NCBI GenBank assembly: GCA_937876995.1
Contig: CALEFD010000084.1
Coordinates: 1-38,374 of the forward strand
DNA from: an uncultured Bacteroidales bacterium
GTDB taxonomy: Bacteria; Bacteroidota; Bacteroidia; Bacteroidales; Bacteroidaceae
DNA length: 38,374 nt
Reading direction: 5' to 3'
This document shows positions 1 through 7,576 of the stretch, one piece after another; the stretch's first letter is position 1, and the number at the start of each line of letters is the position of its first letter. The position numbers and the translations under genes are program-made. The notes under the pieces are model-generated. The model ran no database searches. It saw nothing but the letters and a program-made list of their open reading frames with translations, and was not told the origin of the DNA.

Positions 1-1
1 A

Positions 2-469
2 TTTAATAAAATAGATTATGACTATTATCCTTCAGGTAGATTGGAAAGTGTTACATACTATGATTATACAGCCGAAAATCCAATTAAAAAGGATATTTAC
101 ACGTATGATTATGATGGCAATAAGTGTCTCAGTAAAAGCGTTTTGAGTATATCATATAAAGATGGAATGTTTGTTGGCAACAATATAGAGCGAGAAGAAT
201 ACAAATATGATAAAAACGGTAATACAACAAGTGTAATAAATTATAGTTTTAACAATTCAACTTTGATGTTTGATAAACGCAACATAATAGAATATTCTTA
301 CGATAAGCACGATAGAGTTGTTTCAAGAAAGGAAAACAATCTGATTAATGACATTTCATCAGCAATTACGTACAATTACAATAACAGAAAAAAAACGATA
401 TTATCAAAGCAGACTACATTTCACAGAGGGGTAGAAACAAGTAATTGGTTAGAATACAGAAAACAATGA
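2..469 (+). CDS. YD-repeat-like surface/secreted protein, 5' truncated
   Basis: The reading frame is open from base 2 and ends with TGA at 467-469, so this is the C-terminal part of a longer gene that begins outside the window. A TTG at 41 could be read as a start, but the frame continues upstream with the same kind of sequence (for example DYDYYPSGRLES). The protein is rich in Tyr-Asp pairs and has recurring short units such as YDYDGNK, YKYDKNGN and YSYDKHDR, spaced about 25-40 residues apart. This resembles the YD/RHS-type beta repeats found in many Bacteroidetes exported proteins. No catalytic motif is visible. It lies upstream of other exported proteins in the same orientation. Function is unknown, and the repeat assignment is by eye only. 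Confidence 0.6.
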   Translation, partial: FNKIDYDYYPSGRLESVTYYDYTAENPIKKDIYTYDYDGNKCLSKSVLSISYKDGMFVGNNIEREEYKYDKNGNTTSVINYSFNNSTLMFDKRNIIEYSYDKHDRVVSRKENNLINDISSAITYNYNNRKKTILSKQTTFHRGVETSNWLEYRKQ

Positions 470-544
470 TTTGTGAACGGATTTTTTTACTAATTCTATA
501 GTTTAACCTGCTAACCGAATGGTAAATTCTGGTTGCATTTGTAA

Positions 545-573
545 GTTGAATTCACCAATTATTTTTACGTTTG
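545..573 (+). promoter_or_regulatory. Bacteroidetes-type promoter before the 597 gene
   Basis: TACGTTTG at 566-573 matches the Bacteroides -7 consensus TAnnTTTG exactly. GTTG at 545-548 is a possible -33 element (consensus TTTG), but the 17-nt spacing is shorter than the usual 19-21. It predicts a start of transcription near 580, just before the ATG at 597. Confidence 0.5.
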
Positions 574-596
574 TATAAACTAAATTATAATGCATT

Positions 597-1334
597 ATGA
601 GAAAGGTCTTATTGTTATCACAGATTATGATGTTCTGGTGTGCAATTACTTGTGTGGCACAGCAGAATCTGTTTACATGGGTAGATGGGAATGTAGTTGC
701 TAATAGCAATTATATAGTGTATGAAGAACGACAGTTGTCACCAAGTATGATATCTGGTATTGCCAAAACATCTCATACGCTTCATTCTTATCAGGTCAGT
801 TCCTTAAATAATGAGTATGAATGTGATGTAAATATTGTCACTAATCATGTTGAATCTAATGATCCGGATTGCTATAATCAATTTGATATTAAAAGTAAAT
901 CAGGTTCATTAATTTTTAGAAGACGTGGCATAGGTCCATTAACCAAAACTTTTCATTTGAGCTGTGATTATAATGACGTTAACTATTTTAGAAAGATAGA
1001 CTTGAATAATGATAGTTACGCTTTATTCTTTACAGGTTGGTGTTCTGGTATTGATGATGATTTAGGTGAAATGGTTATTGTTGTTGTAAGCAAGAATGTG
1101 GCAACTCTTGTCTATGATGGTCCTGCTGCAGCAATTACACCTACCAATTTCAATTCAAGTTCCTTTACTATGGATTTTGTTACTGACGGTACCGGTTTGA
1201 AAGATTTTGAAACAGGACTGCTTGACATCACTCCCGAAAAGTTAGTAGGTAAGACTAAATACAGGCTATATAAAGATGGCGATGTGTTGAAGATTGTAAG
1301 CTGGATAACCGGCAATGGTCCCGCACTTCCTTGA
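597..1334 (+). CDS. Secreted protein of unknown function
   Basis: A 245-residue protein opening with a classic signal peptide: MRK, a hydrophobic stretch to about residue 20, then a likely cleavage after VAQ. The ATG at 597 follows a good -7 promoter box and gives this signal sequence, which is why I take it as the start. The mature part contains several cysteines, beta-rich segments and a Gly/Pro-rich C-terminus (GNGPALP). I do not recognise a family. It has no C-terminal T9SS sorting domain that I can see and no lipobox. Neighbours on both sides are also exported proteins, so a periplasmic or surface location is likely. Any more precise role would be a guess. Confidence 0.7.
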   Translation: MRKVLLLSQIMMFWCAITCVAQQNLFTWVDGNVVANSNYIVYEERQLSPSMISGIAKTSHTLHSYQVSSLNNEYECDVNIVTNHVESNDPDCYNQFDIKSKSGSLIFRRRGIGPLTKTFHLSCDYNDVNYFRKIDLNNDSYALFFTGWCSGIDDDLGEMVIVVVSKNVATLVYDGPAAAITPTNFNSSSFTMDFVTDGTGLKDFETGLLDITPEKLVGKTKYRLYKDGDVLKIVSWITGNGPALP

Positions 1335-1346
1335 TAATTGTTTAAT

Positions 1347-1367
1347 GGAGGAGTATTCTGCTCCTCC
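1347..1367 (+). terminator. Hairpin after the 597-1334 gene
   Basis: GGAGGAG (1347-1353) and CTCCTCC (1361-1367) form a perfect 7-bp G+C-rich stem with a 7-nt loop, 13 bases after the stop codon. Only a short T run (GTTTTG) follows, so it is a weak or processing-type terminator rather than a textbook one. Confidence 0.4.
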
Positions 1368-1470
1368 GGCAGTTTTGAAAATCCTGCAGGGTTTTCTGCT
1401 GTACTCTCATTGCTGTTTATTGCACCTGCGTATCTCGCTTTTGATTTTAATAGGGAATATAATTAAAATC

Positions 1471-1561
1471 ATCAATAGAATTTTTAGGGTGTGACAGCAA
1501 ATGTCACACCTGTTTTTATGTTTTTAAACAGACTATCCATACTTTTGCTCCTAACAAAATA
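1471..1561 (+). repeat. Copy 1 of a duplicated hairpin-plus-promoter cassette
   Basis: This stretch aligns without gaps to 5077-5167 with 9 differences in 91 bases; the core 1486-1551 has only 2 differences in 66. It contains the perfect stem GGTGTGACA (1488-1496) / TGTCACACC (1502-1510) around a GCAAA loop, a T-rich tract, and a promoter (1517-1547). The stem plus T tract may end transcription from upstream while the promoter starts transcription of the LRR gene at 1606. The second copy sits before an unrelated secreted protein gene, so the noncoding cassette was duplicated, not the gene. Confidence 0.8.
1517..1547 (+). promoter_or_regulatory. Promoter of the first LRR gene
   Basis: TACTTTTG at 1540-1547 is a perfect TAnnTTTG -7 box, with TATG at 1517-1520 as a -33 element (consensus TTTG) at the usual 19-nt spacing. 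Transcription would begin near 1554, leaving about a 50-nt leader before the ATG at 1606. Confidence 0.6.
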
Positions 1562-1605
1562 AACAAACAGATAACTGTTTAAAAAACGAGATTATTAAGA
1601 TTCAT

Positions 1606-2805
1606 ATGAAAAGAATTGTAATTGGGTTACTGTTTTTGCATTTTACTGTTACTTCATTTTCTTCAACTATTACAGTAAAAGGATTAAACTATGAGATTGA
1701 TAGTATAACCTATATAGCAAAAGTATTAGGAAGACAAAATTATTCCTCTTTAGTTTCAATTCCAGCAACCATACACCACAAAGGTAAAAAGTATGACGTA
1801 GTAGAAATATCGTATGAAGCATTTAAAGAAGATAAAAACATCTATGAATTGAGAATAGGTAAAAACATACAATTAATACAATACAGAGCCTTTTATAATT
1901 GTAATAATCTAAAAAAGATTCATTTTAATGATTCACTGAGATACATCTCATATCAAGCTTTTGAGGGGACTGAATGGTTAAATAGACAGGCCAGTGGTGT
2001 GATATACTGCGGAAAGGTTGCATACACATACAAAGAAGATGGTTATAATTCATCTTCGGTTACCATAAAACCGGAAACTGTGAGTATTGCTGTTGGATGT
2101 TTTTTAAATGAACGTAATCTTAAAACCATTCAATTACCTGAAAGTCTTATTGAAATTAGTGAAGAAGCTTTTGAGAATAGTAATATTGAGAAGATTATTA
2201 TACCAAAAAACGTACTAAAAGTTAGCGATTTGGCTTTTGCTTTTTGCAAAAATCTTAAAGAGATTGATTTTCAAGGTTGTGAACATATTGGTATGAGTGT
2301 ATTTCATGGTTGTAATTCATTACACACATTATCATTATCAAATAACCTTGAAATAATAGAAGATTTTGCTTTCTATGAGTGCTCATCCTTGAAAACAGTT
2401 GATATACCTTCTAATGTTATAAAATTGGGTGGTGCCGCATTCGAAAAATGCACTTCACTTGAGAGTATTATACTGCATAATGGTTTGAAAGAGATTGGAC
2501 AAGATGCTTTTCTTGGTTGTAGTAAATTAGAGAAGATAACTATCCCTAAAACTGTTGAAATGATTGGTTCACATTTCTCAAATCCTTGTACATTAAAAAC
2601 AATCTTTGTTGAAGCGGAAATTCCTCCTGTAATTGTTTTACCAACCGGTAGTGAAAATATTTATACCGAAGAACAAATTTTTACGAAAATCATTAAGAGA
2701 TTTTGGTCATGTAGTGAAGAAAGAACTCTTTATGTTCCTACAGGATGCACTAAAAAATATAATAGTGCGGAAGGATGGAATCTAATGACTATAAAAGAAA
2801 TGTAA
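1606..2805 (+). CDS. BspA-like leucine-rich-repeat (LRR_5) secreted protein
   Basis: A 399-residue protein with an N-terminal signal peptide (MKRIVIGLLFLHF... to about residue 20) followed by some ten repeats of the BspA/TpLRR type, pattern L..I.LP..L..I...AF..C..L (for example around residues 75-125 and 190-330). This family makes curved solenoids on the surface of oral and gut Bacteroidetes and treponemes, with reported binding to host matrix proteins or to other bacteria. The C-terminus carries the characteristic capping segment LYVPTGC...YNSAEGWN. It is a paralogue of the gene at 3830, sharing signal peptide type, repeat register and cap. There is no clear T9SS sorting domain. The ligand cannot be told from sequence. 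Confidence 0.85.
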   Translation: MKRIVIGLLFLHFTVTSFSSTITVKGLNYEIDSITYIAKVLGRQNYSSLVSIPATIHHKGKKYDVVEISYEAFKEDKNIYELRIGKNIQLIQYRAFYNCNNLKKIHFNDSLRYISYQAFEGTEWLNRQASGVIYCGKVAYTYKEDGYNSSSVTIKPETVSIAVGCFLNERNLKTIQLPESLIEISEEAFENSNIEKIIIPKNVLKVSDLAFAFCKNLKEIDFQGCEHIGMSVFHGCNSLHTLSLSNNLEIIEDFAFYECSSLKTVDIPSNVIKLGGAAFEKCTSLESIILHNGLKEIGQDAFLGCSKLEKITIPKTVEMIGSHFSNPCTLKTIFVEAEIPPVIVLPTGSENIYTEEQIFTKIIKRFWSCSEERTLYVPTGCTKKYNSAEGWNLMTIKEM

Positions 2806-2902
2806 TAAGCATATTGGAAACAAATGTATAAAATGATATTCCTACTAGAATACAAAACGGTGAATCTATTGTATTTTTTCAATATATTAAATAATTCATA
2901 AT

Positions 2903-3682
2903 ATGAATAGGATTAAGGTTCTGACAATGTTTCTAACTTTTCTATTTTCATCTCTAAATTCATATAGTTGGGATTTTTCAAATGATTGGAAGATTGAGAA
3001 AAGACTCTACACAATTCGTCGAATATTTAAGCCAACGAATGTTAATGACAAATTAATTGATTTGTACAAAAAGTATTACAATCTGAACAAAGCCACTTTA
3101 CCATTTAACTCGTTTGTTAGTTTTTATCCTAAACAGAACAAGAGTAGTTTTGAAAACATTCTTATTTTACACACCGAAAACTGTATTGGATGTAATGTTT
3201 CAACACCTATATCAATGATATCTTCAGACAAGGAGTGTATTGCTTACATTCAAATGCAGAGCCAATATGGAGATGGCTGGTTAAAAAATAATATTTCAGA
3301 CATAGAAGAAGCATTAGCACGTGAAGTCAGGTGTAATAAAGATGATTTACGATATTGGCAGGGAGAGATTCAAGAAAAAGAGATTAAACATATATTCGAT
3401 GAAAACATTATAGTATATAGGAATGATGTAATAACAAATAAATGTAATGCTGACGCTTTGTTCTTGTGTAAATTTCCTTGCAGAGAAAGAGTAGGTATAA
3501 TAAATAATGAATCTGTATTTACAGAGATACACCCTGAATACCCTCATTATTTTACTTTTATAATTTACAAAGATAAGAGTATTCCTATTAAGATGAACTT
3601 ATTCCTTACAGATAAAGGCTACAAAAATATTGACAGATACATATCAGATATATGTAATTCTTTAGCCTTTAACAATAAATAA
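2903..3682 (+). CDS. Secreted protein of unknown function
   Basis: A 259-residue protein starting MNRIKVLTMFLTFLFSS with a signal peptide to about residue 23. The rest is a Lys/Asn/Ile-rich globular sequence with several cysteines, including NCIGCN around residue 98 and CKFPCRE around residue 190, which might form disulphides outside the cell. I recognise no family. It sits between the two LRR genes, in the same orientation, 97 bases after the first and 147 before the second. I saw no TAnnTTTG box just upstream, so it may be read from the promoter at 1517-1547. A link to the LRR proteins is plausible only because of position. Confidence 0.65.
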   Translation: MNRIKVLTMFLTFLFSSLNSYSWDFSNDWKIEKRLYTIRRIFKPTNVNDKLIDLYKKYYNLNKATLPFNSFVSFYPKQNKSSFENILILHTENCIGCNVSTPISMISSDKECIAYIQMQSQYGDGWLKNNISDIEEALAREVRCNKDDLRYWQGEIQEKEIKHIFDENIIVYRNDVITNKCNADALFLCKFPCRERVGIINNESVFTEIHPEYPHYFTFIIYKDKSIPIKMNLFLTDKGYKNIDRYISDICNSLAFNNK

Positions 3683-3699
3683 GTAGATTTCAGAAAAAT

Positions 3700-3795
3700 A
3701 TGTATTGGGCAGACCCTTCAACAAATTGTTATAATCCAGATCCAATTCAAGAGATGGAAATAGTTTTCCCATTAAAAGAGTGCAATCAAATTTAA
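3700..3795 (+). CDS. Possible 31-residue small ORF
   Basis: An ATG at 3700 opens a 31-codon frame ending at TAA 3793-3795, in the gap between two exported-protein genes. The peptide contains MYWADPST, two NPDP-like turns and two cysteines, without a signal peptide. It starts 17 bases after the previous stop. Random A+T-rich DNA gives short ORFs easily, so this may be chance or the remnant of a longer gene. Confidence 0.2.
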   Translation: MYWADPSTNCYNPDPIQEMEIVFPLKECNQI

Positions 3796-3829
3796 ATATT
3801 TCATCTATCTATAAATAAATATTCGACTT

Positions 3830-5032
3830 ATGAAACGAATGCTAACTACTATTGGCGTTATTTTATTTATTCAAATTAAAACAGTTGCACAGCAAATAGT
3901 GTTTAATGGATTTGTGTATGAACTGAAAGAAGATAATACGGCTATTATAGTTGAGGGAGATGAATCCTTATTTTTACCTGATAGTGTTTTGAAGATTCCT
4001 AAAACCATTGTTTACAATGATTCAAAATATAAAGTTACAGAAATAGGTATGTTGGCTTTTATCAATAAATCTGAGATAAAGCAACTAATTATCCCTAAGA
4101 GTGTAAAAACTATACATCCAGGCGCCTTTCTTAATTGTATAAATTTAGAGGAAATAGTCTTACCATCAAGGCCTGTCTGGATTGATCTTGTAGCGTTTGA
4201 TAATACCAAATGGTACAACAACCAACCTGAAGGTATGGCATATATTGGAAACGTTGCATATAAATACAAAGGTGATTGTCCGGAGAAGATAGAATTAAAG
4301 TATGGGACAAAAGCAATATCTCCGGGTGCTTTTTATCATTCTGAAGTAGAATTAGAAGAATACAACATTTATATACCTGAAAGAGAATCAGATAATCTGA
4401 AGGAATTAATACTGCCAAAAGGTATTGAATATGTTGCAGGTTTACAATTTTCATCAATCACTGCCATCAAATTACCAAAAAGCGTAAGGGAGTTGGGATA
4501 CGAAACCTTTTTTTGTTGTAATTCTTTAAAAGAGATACATTTGCCTAAACAGTTGAGAATAATTGGTGAAGACTGCTTCTCTGGATGTGAAAATTTAACC
4601 TCTGTTCTGCTACCAGAAAAATTAGAGGCAATAAAAGAACATGCATTTCGTAATTGCTTCTCTTTAAAAGAAATAACTATCCCAGATAGGGTTAAAGTTA
4701 TTCCAAAAGGATTGCTGGAATGTTTGGCATACGTAAGAACCACTCCTGGCGCAAAAACACCACTTTTAACTAAAATTACAATTGGAGAAAATGTTGAGGT
4801 AATTGATAAATGGGCTTTCCAGGGAAATGATTTGGAAGAGATTTATTGTAATGCTACCAAACCACCTTTAATAATACATAACGAATCTAATATTAGTTCG
4901 GACTGGATAGCCCCTGCAACTTATAGGAGAGATTGTACAGAAGAGATTATTCTGTATGTTCCCAAAGGATGTATTGATGCCTATAAAAAGGCAGATGGTT
5001 GGAATATTATTAATAACATTAAGGAGATGTGA
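3830..5032 (+). CDS. BspA-like leucine-rich-repeat (LRR_5) secreted protein, paralogue
   Basis: A 400-residue protein with signal peptide (MKRMLTTIGVILFIQ..., cleavage probably after VAQ) and repeated LRR_5 units such as LKEIHLPKQLRIIGEDCFSG and LTSVLLPEKLEAIKEHAF. The end has the cap LYVPKGCIDAYKKADGWN, closely matching the C-terminus of the protein at 1606. Both proteins also share an insertion of the type WYNNQPEGMAYIGNVAYKYK after the first repeats, so they arose by duplication. Expected to be exported and to act in adhesion or binding. Directly downstream is the second copy of the hairpin-promoter cassette, which would end its transcript. Confidence 0.85.
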   Translation: MKRMLTTIGVILFIQIKTVAQQIVFNGFVYELKEDNTAIIVEGDESLFLPDSVLKIPKTIVYNDSKYKVTEIGMLAFINKSEIKQLIIPKSVKTIHPGAFLNCINLEEIVLPSRPVWIDLVAFDNTKWYNNQPEGMAYIGNVAYKYKGDCPEKIELKYGTKAISPGAFYHSEVELEEYNIYIPERESDNLKELILPKGIEYVAGLQFSSITAIKLPKSVRELGYETFFCCNSLKEIHLPKQLRIIGEDCFSGCENLTSVLLPEKLEAIKEHAFRNCFSLKEITIPDRVKVIPKGLLECLAYVRTTPGAKTPLLTKITIGENVEVIDKWAFQGNDLEEIYCNATKPPLIIHNESNISSDWIAPATYRRDCTEEIILYVPKGCIDAYKKADGWNIINNIKEM

Positions 5033-5076
5033 TACATTTCTAAAAAACATCGTTGAATTCGCTAATTTTACAAAAT

Positions 5077-5167
5077 ATCAATAATTATTTTAGGGTGTGA
5101 CAGCAAATATCACACCTGTTTTTATGTTTTTAAACAGACAATCCATACTTTTGCTCCAAATAAAAAA
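5077..5167 (+). repeat. Copy 2 of the duplicated hairpin-plus-promoter cassette
   Basis: Ungapped counterpart of 1471-1561. The stem is GGTGTGA (5094-5100) / TCACACC (5110-5116); a G-to-A change shortens the 9-bp stem of copy 1 by one mismatch. The promoter half is intact. It separates the second LRR gene from the secreted protein gene at 5178. Confidence 0.8.
5123..5153 (+). promoter_or_regulatory. Promoter of the 5178 gene
   Basis: TACTTTTG at 5146-5153 with TATG at 5123-5126, 19 nt apart, identical to the promoter in copy 1. The transcript would begin near 5160. An upstream in-frame start at 5097 lies before this point, so the ATG at 5178 is the real start. Confidence 0.6.
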
Positions 5168-5177
5168 CAAACAAACT

Positions 5178-5894
5178 ATGAAAAAGAAAATTTTTAAAAC
5201 AATGTGGCTATCATTAATTACAATTATTGCGTTAGTAGGTAATCCAACTGATGCAAAAGCACAAACTGATTTGTCTGATAATAAAACAGGTATTCAGAGT
5301 AATACGATTTATCATTATGATGAAAAATCAGGAACATATATGGATTTAAACCGTAATCTTGATGAGATTCCCATAATGCTTATATATGATTCTACTGTTA
5401 TTGAATTGGACAATGAATTAAATTCAGATATAGACATAAATAAGACAAACTTTTCCCGAAAAGAGTTGGCTTCTATTTTAGGAGTTAAACCTAATCAGGT
5501 TAAGGTATATAAAGTGCGAAAAGGAAATAATGCTATTTCAATTTTTGGCTATAGGGCTTTTAATGGTTCTATTGAAGTATTAAGCCCAAAAAAGTATAGA
5601 CAACTAAAGAAAGAGAGCAAACTATCATCAGTTCTGGATGGATATAATGTTTTTGGAAATAAAGGATCAAAAAAATATATCAAGTTAAATAATTACGATT
5701 TTGGTAGCTTTTCAAAAAAAGAGATGAAACTTTATAACGAAGCAAACAGTAGAGTTCAATATGAAATGGGTGATGGGTATATATATATAACAACGAAATC
5801 AGCGGATGAAATTAACATCTCACCGGAATTGTTTGATTTGATTAAAAAACGTACTGAAGATTACAATAAAGTTCTAGGTGGAAGTATAAATTGA
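5178..5894 (+). CDS. Secreted protein of unknown function with a plug-like segment
   Basis: A 238-residue protein with a clear signal peptide (MKKKIFKTMWLSLITII... ending near AKAQ, residue 29). I chose the ATG at 5178 because it gives this signal and lies just after the promoter; the longer frame from 5097 runs through the repeat cassette. Around residues 105-145 is a stretch (VKVYKVRKGNNAISIFGYRA, then NGSIEVLSPKKY) that recalls the signature of TonB-receptor plug domains in Bacteroidetes (IxSIxVLKDxxAxxIYGxRGxNGVIxITTKK), in degenerate form. No barrel follows, so it is not a receptor. A similar short segment is also present in some Bacteroidetes signalling proteins. Function unknown. Confidence 0.65.
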   Translation: MKKKIFKTMWLSLITIIALVGNPTDAKAQTDLSDNKTGIQSNTIYHYDEKSGTYMDLNRNLDEIPIMLIYDSTVIELDNELNSDIDINKTNFSRKELASILGVKPNQVKVYKVRKGNNAISIFGYRAFNGSIEVLSPKKYRQLKKESKLSSVLDGYNVFGNKGSKKYIKLNNYDFGSFSKKEMKLYNEANSRVQYEMGDGYIYITTKSADEINISPELFDLIKKRTEDYNKVLGGSIN

Positions 5895-5955
5895 TTGGTT
5901 AGAATTTTGTTTTTAGATTTGTATCAGTAATTCGGATTTTCAAACATATTCAAAG

Positions 5956-7569
5956 GTGAAGATTTACAAGATAACAACATATATAATTTTACTATTTACA
6001 CTTCTGTCAATAACAGGTTGTGGTGGCAGAAGTGAGTACCGCAGATTGGTGGCACTGGAAAAGGTTTTGGAAAAGAATCCGGATTCTGTGCGCAGTGTGC
6101 TATGCGCAATGCCCACTCCTGAAAAAGAGCGTAACAAAGCGTTATATACTGTACTAAAAACACAGGCATACTATAAATGCTATGAACCCGTAACAGATTT
6201 TGATAGTGTAATGCTTGAAGCCACTGCATACTATGAAACAAAAAAGAAGAATTATTATGCTGCACTTGCTTATTACACTTTAGGATGTGTATATAAAGAG
6301 ACCAAAAATAGTGTTGAAGCCATAGATGCTTACCTGAAAGCAAAAGAACGTTTTCCCGATACAATAATTAATTACTATGCAAAAGCAGAAAGAGAACTTA
6401 GCATACTGTTTTTGGATTTATCAATGTTGGATGAAGCAAAAGAAGAACTATATAATGGTTACAAAAATGCCGTTCAAATGGGCGAAAACAGACTGATAGG
6501 TGATTTTAAATACTATACAGCTACTTACAATATGTACTGCGGTTATTATAATACCGCCGACACATTATTTACCGAATTATTAGCTAATAATGATTGGCAG
6601 AAAGATGCCTATTTCCAAAAAGCAAAAATTAGTAATTACCATAAAAACAGTTTTAAACAAGCTCTATACTACATAAACAAAGAGATTGAATTATCGGGAA
6701 AAAATCTCTTTGCATCAAGTATCTGTCTGAAAGGCGATATTTATATGTATAACGAAAATTACGATTCTGCATTGTACTATTACAATAAGGTACTGGAATG
6801 TAAAAATATAAGCCTTCCGACACATTGTAATACTTATTACCAACTATCACACATAGAAAAGATTAAGGGCAATATGGAACAATATTTTGCCTATAAAGAG
6901 CAATATCTGGATTTGAAAGACTCTATTATAGAGATGAGAAACAACAAACGCATAGACAATATAATTCTACGCCATAAAGCAGAATTGGCCGACCTGGAAT
7001 ATAAAAACAGAACAACCACAATGATTATTATTGTTTCTGCAATTCTCTGTTTTATTGCATTGTCTGTTTTTATTGCATATATGTTTGCAAAGAATTGGAA
7101 GAGAAAGCAACAGATAAGAATAAACAGAGAAATTGAAAAGATTTCTGATGTAATGAACCGTCTGAGACTGAATAACGCAGAATATAATGGAAATAATTTG
7201 AGTGATATTGTAAACAGCTATAATAGTATTTTGGAACAGTGTACCAAACATTTTAAAGAGTCTAATGCATATAATACTCTTACTGAGAATATTTCCAATG
7301 AAACTGTTATTATTAAGAACAGGGATTTGATATCTGATTCAATCATGGAGTGTTACAGTTCCATAATTATGAATATGATTGCCGATTTTCAGGGGATAAA
7401 TCAAACTGAAATTATTACCTGTATTCTGTTCTATTTGGAAATACCAAACGGTACTATTGCTATGCTTGATGGAATATCAAAAGATGCTGTAAGACAACGC
7501 AAAAGCAGGATATTGAAAAAATATCCACCGGAACTGCTACAAATTTTCATTAAATCAGCTACCGAATAG
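5956..7569 (+). CDS. TPR lipoprotein with transmembrane segment and C-terminal HTH-like domain
   Basis: A 537-residue protein starting at GTG 5956, preceded by no better ATG. Residues 1-22 are a lipoprotein signal with lipobox SITGC (Cys22). Residues 30-330 are alpha-helical repeats rich in Tyr/Ala of TPR type (for example DSALYYYNKVLE). A single membrane helix follows at about 354-376, then a basic coiled-coil-like region and a C-terminal domain (about 480-537) ending in a helix-turn-helix-like segment (GTIAMLDGISKDAVRQRKSRILKKYP). This layout matches the Bacteroidetes family of membrane-bound TPR regulators that sense outside the inner membrane and have a LuxR/sigma-like DNA-binding tail. 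It may control the exported-protein genes just upstream; that is inference from position. It converges on mutS with a 7-base gap. Confidence 0.7.
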   Translation: MKIYKITTYIILLFTLLSITGCGGRSEYRRLVALEKVLEKNPDSVRSVLCAMPTPEKERNKALYTVLKTQAYYKCYEPVTDFDSVMLEATAYYETKKKNYYAALAYYTLGCVYKETKNSVEAIDAYLKAKERFPDTIINYYAKAERELSILFLDLSMLDEAKEELYNGYKNAVQMGENRLIGDFKYYTATYNMYCGYYNTADTLFTELLANNDWQKDAYFQKAKISNYHKNSFKQALYYINKEIELSGKNLFASSICLKGDIYMYNENYDSALYYYNKVLECKNISLPTHCNTYYQLSHIEKIKGNMEQYFAYKEQYLDLKDSIIEMRNNKRIDNIILRHKAELADLEYKNRTTTMIIIVSAILCFIALSVFIAYMFAKNWKRKQQIRINREIEKISDVMNRLRLNNAEYNGNNLSDIVNSYNSILEQCTKHFKESNAYNTLTENISNETVIIKNRDLISDSIMECYSSIIMNMIADFQGINQTEIITCILFYLEIPNGTIAMLDGISKDAVRQRKSRILKKYPPELLQIFIKSATE

Positions 7570-7576
7570 AACAGTG

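Noticed and set aside
5097..5177. N-terminal extension of the 5178 protein
   Set aside because: It runs through the duplicated noncoding cassette and upstream of the predicted transcription start, and it would hide the signal peptide.
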